Positions 8,603 to 17,152 of a stretch of 64,000 bases of DNA are shown here, in pieces. The translations under genes and the position numbers were made by a program. The DNA is from Amycolatopsis jejuensis (GTDB taxonomy: Bacteria > Actinomycetota > Actinomycetes > Mycobacteriales > Pseudonocardiaceae): assembly GCF_000717335.1 (NCBI RefSeq), contig NZ_JNYZ01000005.1, positions 124,001 to 188,000 on the forward strand, written 5' to 3'. How positions within the stretch are numbered: the stretch's first letter is position 1; each line of letters opens with the position of its first letter. The notes under the pieces are model-generated. The model saw only the letters and a program-made list of their open reading frames with translations. It ran no database searches and was not told where the DNA came from.

Positions 8603-10921
8603 ATGCCGAGAGAAGCGCAGACCGCAGACGGCGGAGGTGTGCCAGAGAGTGGTCCGGCCGACCGCGTGAGTGGGGCAGGCAACGGAGACCTGGCTGGCAA
8701 GACGAGCGCAGGCAGTGCGGCAGGGCCCGGCGGCCCGAGCGGCGGACGTGCACCGCAGGGCCGGGGCGTCCCGGGGTTCGCGGGATCGAGCGCGGACACC
8801 GCAGGCAACTCCGGCAGCAAAGCCACCGCCCGTGACGCGGACATATCCGGCAATGACTCCGGGTCAGACACCGTAGGCATGCCGGTCCTCCCGGGAGAAG
8901 GCCGGTTCCACCGCTTCCTGCACGGACTCGCGTACCGCACACTGTCCATCCGTCGGCAGGCGTTCCTCTACCGCTTCCTCCCCGACCGCTCGGCGCGCCT
9001 CCGGACGCGTTTCCCCGTCGACGGCCGCGCGGTGCCGTTTGACCGGGTACCGCCGCCGGATCTCCTCACTGTGCCCGGCATTCGCCGCGACCGGGAAGTC
9101 GAGGAACAAACAGCCCGCGACGACCCGCTGCGCTTGCTGTTCGACACCTGGCCGGAAGTCCGCGAGCACATCCACCGCTCGATGTACCGCAACTTCTTCC
9201 GCGTCGGCCCGATGATGCACCGCCTCCGTCGCACACAACGACTGGAATTCGAGCGAGCCACCCCAGTTCCCACCGAGGCGCCCGATGCGGACCCCTCCGG
9301 TCCAGCCGCCGCGAATGGCACCGCGTCGCTCAGCGGCAACCCGGCTGACGCGATCGCCCCACCTTCCACCGCCGCGACCGGCAGCGTCATACCCGGTACC
9401 AATCCCGCCACCCCGGCCGCAATACCTGGGACCAACCCGGCCGCCACGAACGATGTAGCCCAGGCCGACGCGACCGGAGCCAACCCCGTCAATCCGGCCG
9501 CCACGAACGACGTGGCCCAGGCCGACGCGACCGGAGCCAACGCCGCCAATCCGGCCGATGCGCCCGACACCGACCCGACTGCTGCGACCGGTGCCACTTT
9601 GGCGACCTCAGTCGCTGCAGCCCCGGTTCCTGTCGATGTGACCGGCGTGGCCCAGGCCGACGCGACCGGAGCCAACCCCGCCAATCCGGCCGATGCGCCC
9701 CACATCGACCCGACCGCCGCGACCGGTGCCACTTTGGCGACCCCAGTCGCTGCAGCCCCGGTTCCCGTCGATGTGACCGGCGTGGCCCAGGCCAACCCGG
9801 TCGGTGCCACCCTGGCCGCCGAGGCTGCGGCAAATCCGACCGTCACGAACGGCGCGGCCCAGGCCGACACGACTGGAGTCACCCCGGCCGCCGTGGCTGA
9901 TGCCAACCCGGCTGCTGCGACCGGTGCCGCCCCGACGGCCGCGGCTGATGCCACCCCGGCCGCCATGGCTGATACTGACCCGACTGCCGCGGCTGACGCC
10001 ACCCCGGTCGCCGAGACCGATACTGACCCGGACGCGACCAGTACCACCCAAGCCGCAGCGATCACGCCCACCGCAACCCCGGCAACCCCCACCCCCCATC
10101 CCGACTCGGTGCTCACCGCCGATGTCTTCCGGCACGCCCACACTCTCGGGATCCCCATCATCGGCGTGGCGGAATATGACCCCAAGTACCACTTCGCCGG
10201 GCATACCACCCCGCCGCTGGGCGACCGCGTCGTCGTGTGTTTTGTCGAGCAGGACTACGCGGCCACGCAGAGTATTCCCAGTCTGCACGCCAACAATGCG
10301 TCATTCGCCGCGTCCGCGAATGCCGTCCGCGCGGCCGGGAAGCTCGCGAAATACTTGCGGGAATTGGGATTCCGCGCCCGCGTCAACGACGAATACGAAC
10401 AGGGTATCGTGATCAACTACGGCGTTCAAGCCGGGCTGGGGCAGCTCGGGATGAACGGGCAGCTGCTCACCCCGCAGTTCGGCTCGCGGTGTCACCCCGC
10501 GACGATCACCACGGACGCGCCGCTGGAATTCGGCAAACCCGTAGACTACGGGATCACTCGAATCTGCGAGGAATGCCGGATCTGTGTGCGCCGCTGTCCG
10601 CCCGGGGCGATTCCGGCGCGGCGGCGGATGTATCGCGGGGTCGAGAAAGCCAAGATCGACGCGAAACGGTGCGGGCCGACGGTTGCGGTTGCCGAGGGGT
10701 GTGCGGTGTGCACGAAAGTGTGTCCGGTGCAGAAATTCGGGTTGGCCGCAGTCTACGACGAATGGGAGCGCTCCGGCACGATTCTCGGCAAGGGGACCGA
10801 CCAGCTGGAAGGCTACTGGTTCGACGGGGTCTACTACGACGCCGCGCGCCGGCCGAAGCTCGAGCCCACCTGGCTGGAACTGCAGCCCAAAACGTACGTC
10901 GCGCCGCCTGCCGATCGGTAG
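8603..10921 (+). CDS. Reductive dehalogenase/QueG-like protein with two [4Fe-4S] clusters and a large repeat insertion
   Basis: A 772-residue protein. The C-terminal third contains QAGLGQLGMNGQLLTPQFG and two ferredoxin-type cysteine motifs, CEECRICVRRCP and C-x9-C-AVC-TKVCP, in the arrangement of RdhA reductive dehalogenases and the epoxyqueuosine reductase QueG (cobalamin plus 2 [4Fe-4S]). No Tat signal is visible, so it should be cytoplasmic. Two low-complexity parts interrupt it: the first ~95 residues, and about 280 Ala/Pro/Thr/Asp-rich residues (codons at roughly 9265-10105) made of 19- and 45-residue repeats. A paralogue at 27839 lacks both. The longer frame starts at a TTG inside the operator; ATG 8603, with GGAAGG eight bases upstream, is the better start. 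Function as a dehalogenase is not shown; another cobalamin-dependent reduction is equally possible. Confidence 0.75.
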   Translation: MPREAQTADGGGVPESGPADRVSGAGNGDLAGKTSAGSAAGPGGPSGGRAPQGRGVPGFAGSSADTAGNSGSKATARDADISGNDSGSDTVGMPVLPGEGRFHRFLHGLAYRTLSIRRQAFLYRFLPDRSARLRTRFPVDGRAVPFDRVPPPDLLTVPGIRRDREVEEQTARDDPLRLLFDTWPEVREHIHRSMYRNFFRVGPMMHRLRRTQRLEFERATPVPTEAPDADPSGPAAANGTASLSGNPADAIAPPSTAATGSVIPGTNPATPAAIPGTNPAATNDVAQADATGANPVNPAATNDVAQADATGANAANPADAPDTDPTAATGATLATSVAAAPVPVDVTGVAQADATGANPANPADAPHIDPTAATGATLATPVAAAPVPVDVTGVAQANPVGATLAAEAAANPTVTNGAAQADTTGVTPAAVADANPAAATGAAPTAAADATPAAMADTDPTAAADATPVAETDTDPDATSTTQAAAITPTATPATPTPHPDSVLTADVFRHAHTLGIPIIGVAEYDPKYHFAGHTTPPLGDRVVVCFVEQDYAATQSIPSLHANNASFAASANAVRAAGKLAKYLRELGFRARVNDEYEQGIVINYGVQAGLGQLGMNGQLLTPQFGSRCHPATITTDAPLEFGKPVDYGITRICEECRICVRRCPPGAIPARRRMYRGVEKAKIDAKRCGPTVAVAEGCAVCTKVCPVQKFGLAAVYDEWERSGTILGKGTDQLEGYWFDGVYYDAARRPKLEPTWLELQPKTYVAPPADR
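9443..9780. repeat. 57-bp and 135-bp tandem repeats inside the Fe-S protein gene
   Basis: A 57-bp unit (19 codons) repeats at about 9443 and 9500, both beginning GCCACGAACGA. A 135-bp unit (45 codons) repeats at 9511-9645 and 9646-9780 and restarts at 9781, each copy beginning CGTGGCCCAGGCC and containing GCCACTTTGGCGACC. Copies differ by only a few bases, so the expansion is recent. Further degenerate Ala/Thr/Asp-coding sequence continues to about 10105. All lengths are multiples of three. Confidence 0.9.
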
Positions 10922-10973
10922 CCGGCGGCGGTACGCTCGACCCTGATCTGCCGGTCTGCCCAGGTTGGAGCCC

Positions 10974-11888
10974 ATGGACCTCACGCTGAAGCAACTCGAA
11001 TACTTCATCGCGACGGTCGAAGCCGGCACGATGACCGCCGCGGCCAAGAAATGCTTCGTGTCGCAGTCCGCGATTTCCCTTGCGGTCAGCGAACTCGAGC
11101 GCGGGCTCGGCGTCCAGCTCATCATCCGCCAGAATCCCCGGCGTCTCGCGCTCACCCAGGCAGGCCGCCGTCTGCTCGCCGACGCGCGGCAGGTCCTGTC
11201 CGGCATCGAGGAAATGCAATGGGCTGCGCGCACCGAAGGGGAAACCATTGCCGGAACGCTGAAACTCGGCTGTTACCGCACCCTCGGTCCATTCGTGCTG
11301 CCGCCGCTCATCGAAGGATTCGAGGTGCAGCACCCGGACGTCAAAGTCGACCTTCTGGAGGACGGCACGGACGAATTGTGCGAACGTCTCGCCAGCGGCG
11401 ATGTCGAGGTCGCCATTCTCTACGACCTCGACATCCCGATGCCACTGGAAACCGTCGAGCTGACCACCTTTGCGCCGTACGTGCTGGTGTCGCCCGACCA
11501 TCCGCTGGCCGCCGCCGAAACGGTTTCGGCGGCCGACCTCGCCAACGAGGACTTGATCCTTTTCACCCCGCCCTCCCGATATTACCTTTCCCTGCTGAGG
11601 CAATCCGGGGTGGAACCGCGAATCCGCTACGAGTGTGCCAATTTCGAAACGGTACGATCAATTACCGCCAGGGGCATCGGGTACGCATTGTTCCACCAGC
11701 GACCGGCAATCAGCGCCAGCTACGAAGGCCGCCCGTTGTGCATTCGTGAGTTCCGGGAGGAAATGCCGACGCTGCGGATGATCATCGCGCACGGGGTGGG
11801 GCAGCGGCTGACCCGGCGAGCTGAGACATTCGTGGAGTACTGCCGGACCAAGTGGGCGGCCGACGCGGAAGGGGCGTCACCAGGCTGA
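10974..11888 (+). CDS. LysR-family transcriptional regulator
   Basis: A 304-residue LysR regulator. The N-terminal winged helix is LTLKQLEYFIATVEAGTMTAAAKKCFVSQSAISLAVSELE, followed by the linker helix and a periplasmic-binding-like effector domain (GTLKLGCYRTLGPFVLPPL onward). The frame opens at a TTG at 10965, but ATG at 10974 has GGAG five bases upstream and gives the usual LysR N-terminus. It ends 12 bp inside the convergent SDR gene, the last gene of the long minus-strand catabolic operon. LysR proteins commonly control adjacent aromatic-catabolic genes, so the operon at 11.9-22.3 kb is the likely target. The shared 21-bp motif at 18549 and 22381 is a candidate binding site (inference). 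Confidence 0.92.
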   Translation: MDLTLKQLEYFIATVEAGTMTAAAKKCFVSQSAISLAVSELERGLGVQLIIRQNPRRLALTQAGRRLLADARQVLSGIEEMQWAARTEGETIAGTLKLGCYRTLGPFVLPPLIEGFEVQHPDVKVDLLEDGTDELCERLASGDVEVAILYDLDIPMPLETVELTTFAPYVLVSPDHPLAAAETVSAADLANEDLILFTPPSRYYLSLLRQSGVEPRIRYECANFETVRSITARGIGYALFHQRPAISASYEGRPLCIREFREEMPTLRMIIAHGVGQRLTRRAETFVEYCRTKWAADAEGASPG

Positions 11889-12632
11889 CCAGCCGCCGTC
11901 GGCGTACATGATCGCGCCGGTCACGTATGCCGAATCCGGGCCCGCCAGGAAGGTCACCAGGCCGTCCAGGTCGCGGTCCGGGTCGCCGAGGCGCCCGGCC
12001 ATCGTGCGGTTCATCATGCGGGCCAGCACGTCCGGGTCGGCGCCGAGCGGTTCGGTCATCTGCGTCGGGTAGAAAACGCCCGGGGCAATGCAGTTCACCG
12101 TCACGCCGCCGCGGGACCATTCGGAGGCCAGCCCGCGCGTCAGGTTCGCCACGGCGCCTTTTGAAGCGTAGTAAGCAGGTTCCGGTAATGGTCCGGCGAG
12201 CGCCGCGTACTGGGAAGCGACATTGATGATACGGCCTTCTCCGCGCTCGAGCATTTGCGGAGCGAGTTCGCGTGCGACGAGCCAGGTACCGGTCACGTTC
12301 ACTTCCAGCACGTGCCGCCATTCGGCCACGCTGGTCTCCACGGTCGGTTTGCGCAGCATCACCCCGGCGGCGTTCACCACCACATCGACGTGCAGGCCTT
12401 CGAACGCCGACGTGACCTGGTTTTCGTCGCTGACATCCGCTTCGAGCGCAACGCATTTCCGGCCCAGTGCGAGGACATCGGCCAAGGTGGTTTCCGCCCG
12501 GCGCATACCTGCTTTGTGCTCTACGACGATGATGTCGGCCCCGGCGCGGGCCAGCGCAATGGCTGCCGCATAGCCGAGCCCGCCTTTACCCGCGCCTGTC
12601 ACAAGGGCGGATTTCCCGGCGAGGCTGGTCAT
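11877..12632 (-). CDS. Short-chain dehydrogenase/reductase (SDR)
   Basis: A 251-residue classical SDR. It has the nucleotide-binding motif VTGAGKGGLGYAAA at residues ~11-24, NAAG at ~88, the catalytic serine in NVASQYAAL and the YxxxK motif YYASKGAVANLTRG. It ends DGGWSAW as is common in the family. It should oxidise an alcohol or reduce a ketone with NAD(P)(H). It is the last gene of the minus-strand operon and overlaps the OsmC-like gene by 4 nt. Substrate is unknown, but its place with ring-cleavage-type genes suggests a step on a hydroxylated intermediate. Confidence 0.9.
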   Translation of the reverse strand: MTSLAGKSALVTGAGKGGLGYAAAIALARAGADIIVVEHKAGMRRAETTLADVLALGRKCVALEADVSDENQVTSAFEGLHVDVVVNAAGVMLRKPTVETSVAEWRHVLEVNVTGTWLVARELAPQMLERGEGRIINVASQYAALAGPLPEPAYYASKGAVANLTRGLASEWSRGGVTVNCIAPGVFYPTQMTEPLGADPDVLARMMNRTMAGRLGDPDRDLDGLVTFLAGPDSAYVTGAIMYADGGWSAW

Positions 12633-13078
12633 CGCAAAGCCCGGACGGCTGCGGTGATCGTGACCTCGGCACTGGCGCGGAGCAAAGTGGACAGTGGACA
12701 GCGCTGGTCGGCCTCGGCGACCAATTCGGACAGTCGCGCACCGGTGAGTTCCGGACTGTCCACTTCGACCTTCAGTGCGGACCGGGTGATCGCGAAGACG
12801 CCGTCGACGCGGTCAAGGCTGACCGTGGCTTGAACGTCCACTGTGGAATCCTTCAGCCCGGCGTTGGCGAGCGCCGAAGCGAGGGACATGGCGAAACATC
12901 CGGCGTGCGCCGAGGCGAGCAGTTCCTCGGGGCTGGTTTGGCCGTCGGGTTCGCCGGTGCGCTTGGGAAAGCTGAGTTCCGCGTCGGTGAGCGCACCACT
13001 CTGCGAGGAAAGAGTTCCTTGTCCGGCAAGGAGATTGCCCACCCAGTGCACGTCAGCGGATCGGGTTACGGTCGGCAT
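12629..13078 (-). CDS. OsmC/Ohr-family protein
   Basis: A 149-residue protein starting MPTVTRSADVHWVGNL with both conserved cysteines of the OsmC/Ohr family: one in ASAHAGCFAMSLA and one in DQRCPLSTLL. Family members reduce organic hydroperoxides via this cysteine pair. The open frame extends to 13246, but that part shadows the cysteine hydrolase; the ATG at 13078 shares a base with the upstream stop (TGATG). In a flavin-monooxygenase operon a peroxide-detoxifying role is plausible, since uncoupled flavin oxygenases release peroxide. Confidence 0.88.
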   Translation of the reverse strand: MPTVTRSADVHWVGNLLAGQGTLSSQSGALTDAELSFPKRTGEPDGQTSPEELLASAHAGCFAMSLASALANAGLKDSTVDVQATVSLDRVDGVFAITRSALKVEVDSPELTGARLSELVAEADQRCPLSTLLRASAEVTITAAVRALR

Positions 13079-13770
13079 CAGAGTCCCTTCAAGTAATCGT
13101 CGACGTCGAGGACGTCCGCGTATTTGAGCCACAAATCGAACAACGCCACGCGGCGGGAGAGGTCGACGCGGTCGGCGGTGGCGTCGCGCAGCACGCCGAC
13201 CCGATAGCCTCGGCTGGCCGCATCGACGGCAGTGGCCCGCACGCAACCGCTGGTGGACAGCCCGGCCACGAGCACGGTGTCGACCTTGCGTTCGGCGAGA
13301 ATGTCGTCGAGTTCCGTGCCGTGGAAAGCGCTGGCGGCTTCCTTGCGGATCCGGATGGCGTCGGCGAATTGGTCGAGTTCGGCGCAGAACTGCGTGCCCG
13401 GCGATCCCTCGGTGAACAATTCGCTCGCTCCCCGTTTACCGGCGAACCCGCGCGTCTGGTCGCGGTCGGCGGGGTACGCGATCCGCGTGAGCACCAGCGG
13501 AATTCCTGCGGCCTCAGCGGCTTTGGCCAACGGCAGAGCCCGCCGCATTGCCTGCCACGCAGCCGCACCGCCGCCGGTGGGGAATTCGGTGAGCTGTTCG
13601 GCAATGGGGACATCCCGGCCGAGATACGCGAGCTGGAAATCGACCAGAATGATCGCGGGCGCATCGCCGAGACCGCGGCTGGTGCCGTAGGCAGTGGATT
13701 CCACCAGAAGCCGGTCGGAGTCGGGGAGTTCCGGCACGAATTCCTGCATTGCCTCCCAGGAAAGGTTCAT
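13078..13770 (-). CDS. Isochorismatase-like cysteine hydrolase (N-carbamoylsarcosine amidase/maleamate amidase type)
   Basis: A 230-residue cysteine hydrolase. The catalytic triad is visible: Asp in AIILVDFQLAYLG (~residue 43), Lys in IRIRKEAASAFHGTEL, and the nucleophile Cys in VAGLSTSGCVRATAVDA. The TSGCVRATA context fits the N-carbamoylsarcosine amidase/nicotinamidase/maleamate amidase group rather than isochorismatase proper. These enzymes cleave amide or ureido groups, releasing ammonia. It overlaps the cyclic amidohydrolase gene (4 nt) and the OsmC gene (1 nt). A two-step sequence is a natural reading: the upstream enzyme opens a cyclic imide or hydantoin and this one hydrolyses the carbamoyl or amide product. 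The exact substrate is inferred, not shown. Confidence 0.85.
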   Translation of the reverse strand: MNLSWEAMQEFVPELPDSDRLLVESTAYGTSRGLGDAPAIILVDFQLAYLGRDVPIAEQLTEFPTGGGAAAWQAMRRALPLAKAAEAAGIPLVLTRIAYPADRDQTRGFAGKRGASELFTEGSPGTQFCAELDQFADAIRIRKEAASAFHGTELDDILAERKVDTVLVAGLSTSGCVRATAVDAASRGYRVGVLRDATADRVDLSRRVALFDLWLKYADVLDVDDYLKGL

Positions 13771-15119
13771 CCCCGCACCCCCTGGCGGCGGGGGAGGAAC
13801 ACCCCGGCGGGCACCTCGGGCAAGGAACCCTTTTCCAGCAACGGTTCGCCGCGCAGGAAGGTGTTTTCGACCCGCAGGGGCGCGGTCCAGCCGTCGAAAC
13901 AGGAGTACCCGGCGGTGCTGTGCAACGCCGAACCGTCGATCACCGTTTCGCCCGCGGTGTCGATGACGGTGAAATCCGCGTCGTAGCCGACGTCGATCCG
14001 GCCTTTACCCGGAATACCCAGCGTTTCGGCCGGACTCGTGGCGAGTACCCGGACCAGCGTGTTCAGCGAACCACCGCGGTCGCTGATCGCTTTCCAGGTC
14101 ACCGGAAGCAGCGTTTCGGTACCCGGCATTCCCACCGGCACTTCGGCAAAGGCGCCGGATTTCACCGACTTTTCGTAAGGCGCGTGGTCAGACGAGACGA
14201 CATCGATTTCCCCGGACAGCACCGCATCGGCGAGCACCTGGCAGTCCCGTTCGGTCCGAAGTGGAGGTGCGACCTTCGCGAGTCCTTGCTGTGCGCGTTG
14301 GTCCGCTTCGGTCAGAGTGAGATACTGCGGGCAGGTCTCCGCGAAGACTGTCTGACCGCGTTGCCGCGCCGCGCGGATCTCGTCGAGCGCCGCTTCACAC
14401 GTGACATGGACAACGTAGAGCGGACATCCGGCGTCGGCAGCGAGCCGCAGCGCGCGCCGAGTGGCCTCGGCTTCGACCCACGCCGGGCGGCTGCCGGTGA
14501 AAAGACCGATGTCGTCGGTGTTTCCGCGCAATTGCGCCGAGAGCGACCCGACGACGTCCTCGAGTTCCGCATGCACCATGGCGAGCCCGCCATGGTCGGC
14601 GATCCGGCGCATGGCGGTGTGCAGGAATGCGTCGTCGACCATCATTTTGCGGGCCCGGTTGATCATGAACATCTTGAATGTCGTGACCCCGCGGTCAATG
14701 GCTTCCGGAATCTGGTCGACAGTGCCGGGCTCGGCCGCGATGGCGGCGTGGAACCCGAAGTCGATGGGCATTCCGGACGCCCCTTCCGCGCGGCACGCCC
14801 CGATCCGGCCGAGGAGGTCGTGTTCGCTCATGTGCATTCCCATGACGAACCCGCAGAGGCTCGTGACCCCGCCGTACGCCGCGGAAACGGCCAGTTCGGA
14901 AAGGGAGTCGGAATGTTTCGACCAGGTGCGGAAATGGGTGTGCGCGTCGATGATGCCGGGTAGCACGTGCTTGCCGTGCAGATCGACGGTGCGTTCGGCT
15001 TCGATTTCGTTGTCCGGATCGGCGATGGCCGAGATGACCCCGCCGGTGACGAATACGTCTTTGCGTGCCGTCCCGGTGTCGGAAACGATCGATCCGCCGC
15101 GCAGGGCGAGCGAGTACAT
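13767..15119 (-). CDS. Dihydroorotase/hydantoinase/allantoinase-family cyclic amidohydrolase
   Basis: A 450-residue metal-dependent amidohydrolase. Zinc-site residues are in place: HxH in IIDAHTHFRTW (~residue 59), the Lys likely to be carbamylated in VTTFKMFMINRARKMM, His in AMVHAELED and VVHVTCEAAL, and Asp in VSSDHAPYEKS. The fold and length match dihydropyrimidinases, hydantoinases and allantoinases, which open cyclic ureides. It differs from the second homologue at 45756 (HVHSRDPG), so two separate ring-opening steps or substrates are likely. It lies between the OYE-type reductase (14 bp upstream) and the cysteine hydrolase, and is co-transcribed with both. Confidence 0.9.
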   Translation of the reverse strand: MYSLALRGGSIVSDTGTARKDVFVTGGVISAIADPDNEIEAERTVDLHGKHVLPGIIDAHTHFRTWSKHSDSLSELAVSAAYGGVTSLCGFVMGMHMSEHDLLGRIGACRAEGASGMPIDFGFHAAIAAEPGTVDQIPEAIDRGVTTFKMFMINRARKMMVDDAFLHTAMRRIADHGGLAMVHAELEDVVGSLSAQLRGNTDDIGLFTGSRPAWVEAEATRRALRLAADAGCPLYVVHVTCEAALDEIRAARQRGQTVFAETCPQYLTLTEADQRAQQGLAKVAPPLRTERDCQVLADAVLSGEIDVVSSDHAPYEKSVKSGAFAEVPVGMPGTETLLPVTWKAISDRGGSLNTLVRVLATSPAETLGIPGKGRIDVGYDADFTVIDTAGETVIDGSALHSTAGYSCFDGWTAPLRVENTFLRGEPLLEKGSLPEVPAGVFLPRRQGVRG

Positions 15120-15133
15120 GGAGAAGGAACCTT

Positions 15134-17152
15134 TCAGCTCGGGAGAAGGGGAATGAGCGCGGTGCCCGGCCGGAGCAGATCGCCGCCGTGGTCCGCACCG
15201 GTGTACGGGGCCCGCAGCGACGGCCCTTGCCAGCCGCAGGAAAGATCGACGCCGATCAAGACGCCCGCGCCGTGCCCCTCGTAAGTGGCCTCGAGAGTGG
15301 TGCGCGGGGCGAAAGCGTCCCCGACCAGGTGGACCGGATTCGGATAACCGGCACGGGTGAGTTCCCGTGCCAGGCTGTCATCGGCCACCGGCGGGTCGAC
15401 GCGAATGACGGAAACCGCACGGTCGATTTCGGTCCGGGTTCCCGTGACGTCTTCCATCGCGCGTCCGTCGTCGACGAGCCGGGTGAGCGGCGAAAGGGAA
15501 ATGCCCCATTCCCGGAAGGCCGCGTAAAGGCCGAGCCGGGAATACACCGCAACTTTGGGCGAAATTGCATCCAGCGACGTGATCATCCGGACGGAATGCC
15601 CGCGCCGCGCGAGGTGCACGGCGAGCCCGGGCGCCGCCCACGAACCGTCGCCGTCGGCAATCAGCACGTGGTGGTGCAGCCGCTCCGGCCGCTCGATCGC
15701 GGCGCGATGGGAGAACACCGGATGTGCCGGCGGCCGGGAACCGGTGGCGAGCACGACCTCGTCCCACCCGCCCGCGACGATCTGCTGCGCGGTGACCCGT
15801 CTCCCGAGCCGGATCTCGACCCCGGCCGCGCGCGCCGCACGGGCGAGCTCGTCGACGAGCAGCCCGAACCGCTCGCGCCCGGACAGCGCGCGGATGAGCC
15901 GGACCTGGCCGCCGACCTCGGCCGCCGCGTCGACCAGTGACACGGAATGCCCGCGTCGCCGGGCGGTAACCGCTGCCTCGAGCCCGGCCGGTCCGGCGCC
16001 GACCACCAGCACGCGCCGCGCCTCGGCCGGGGCCGGAACCTGCTGCCATTCGCGTTCCATCCCCGCCTCGGGGTTGACCACGCAGCGGATCGGCAGATTG
16101 CGTTCGAGGTGGCCCGCGCACGCCTGGTTGCACGCAATGCACGAGCGGATCTCGTCCGCCCGCCCTTCGCTCGCCTTCCGGCTGATCTCCGGGTCGGCGA
16201 TGTGCGCGCGGGCCATTCCGACCAGGTCGGCACACCCGGAAGTGACCAGGTCGGTGGCCGTTTCGATATTGTCGACGCGGCAGATCGCGAGCACCGGCAG
16301 CTCCGGGAATCGCTCCTTGAACAATCGCGGGTACTGCCGGAAGGGGGCCGAACCGTACGACATGTCGGCCATTTGTGTGGACAGTGAGTGTTGATCAGTG
16401 TACGCGGAGTGACTCACGTGGAGAAAGGCGACCGGGAATTCGGCGGCCAGCTCGGCCACGATGTCGGCGGCGTAGTCGGGTCCGATTCCACCCGGCACCA
16501 TTTCGTCCGCGCTGATCCGCAGGCCGAGCGGCTTGCCGGTGACCTCGTGCACTGCCGAAAGGACCTCGCGGGCGAGCCGGAGCCGGTTTTCGTGGCTGCC
16601 GCCGTATTCGTCGGTACGGCCGTTTGTGGTCGGGGACAGGAATTGCTGCAGCAGGTGTCCGTGTCCCAAGTGGATTTCCGCGCCGTCGAACCCGGCCTCG
16701 GTGACGAGCTGCACGGTCTGCCGGAAGGCCGCGATGACGAGCTGGATCTCGGCCTTGGTCATCGCGTGCGGGACCTCCGCCCCGGCCGCCCACGGGATTG
16801 CCGACGGCGCCCAAAGCCCGGTCCACGCGCTGCCGTCGTGCCTTCCGGTGTGCATGACCTGAGCAAACAGCCGGGAACCTTCGTCATGCACCGCCTCGGC
16901 GAGCTTTTCGAATCCGGCACGGCGGGGGTCGTCGTACCCGCCGATGCCGAACCGCCGCAGGCTGGACGGGTGCACCCGGACCGCCTCGGTGAAAACCAGA
17001 CCGGCGCCGCCTCGGGCTTTCGTGCGCAAATAGTCGACGTACCGGGTGCTGATGTCGTTGTCGCCGGCGAAATTCGTGGTGTGCGGGGCGACGAAAATGC
17101 GGTTCCGCAGGGTCAATCCGCCGATCCGCACCGGTTCGAACAGGATGCTCAC
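15134..17152 (-). CDS. Old-yellow-enzyme/2,4-dienoyl-CoA-reductase-type FMN, [4Fe-4S], FAD oxidoreductase
   Basis: A 672-residue three-cofactor reductase. The N-terminal FMN TIM barrel begins LFEPVRIGGLTLRNRIFVAPHTT and has HLGHGHLLQQFLSP plus NGRTDEYGGS of the OYE family. Cysteines for a [4Fe-4S] cluster sit in CIACNQACAGHLERN and RCVVNP near residues 340-370. The C-terminal half has a Rossmann motif VVGAGPAGLEAAVTA for FAD and a second dinucleotide fold. Relatives include 2,4-dienoyl-CoA reductase, trimethylamine dehydrogenase and N-methylproline/stachydrine demethylases. It could reduce a conjugated double bond or demethylate an amine. It overlaps the MHS-type transporter by 4 nt. Confidence 0.9.
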   Translation of the reverse strand: MSILFEPVRIGGLTLRNRIFVAPHTTNFAGDNDISTRYVDYLRTKARGGAGLVFTEAVRVHPSSLRRFGIGGYDDPRRAGFEKLAEAVHDEGSRLFAQVMHTGRHDGSAWTGLWAPSAIPWAAGAEVPHAMTKAEIQLVIAAFRQTVQLVTEAGFDGAEIHLGHGHLLQQFLSPTTNGRTDEYGGSHENRLRLAREVLSAVHEVTGKPLGLRISADEMVPGGIGPDYAADIVAELAAEFPVAFLHVSHSAYTDQHSLSTQMADMSYGSAPFRQYPRLFKERFPELPVLAICRVDNIETATDLVTSGCADLVGMARAHIADPEISRKASEGRADEIRSCIACNQACAGHLERNLPIRCVVNPEAGMEREWQQVPAPAEARRVLVVGAGPAGLEAAVTARRRGHSVSLVDAAAEVGGQVRLIRALSGRERFGLLVDELARAARAAGVEIRLGRRVTAQQIVAGGWDEVVLATGSRPPAHPVFSHRAAIERPERLHHHVLIADGDGSWAAPGLAVHLARRGHSVRMITSLDAISPKVAVYSRLGLYAAFREWGISLSPLTRLVDDGRAMEDVTGTRTEIDRAVSVIRVDPPVADDSLARELTRAGYPNPVHLVGDAFAPRTTLEATYEGHGAGVLIGVDLSCGWQGPSLRAPYTGADHGGDLLRPGTALIPLLPS

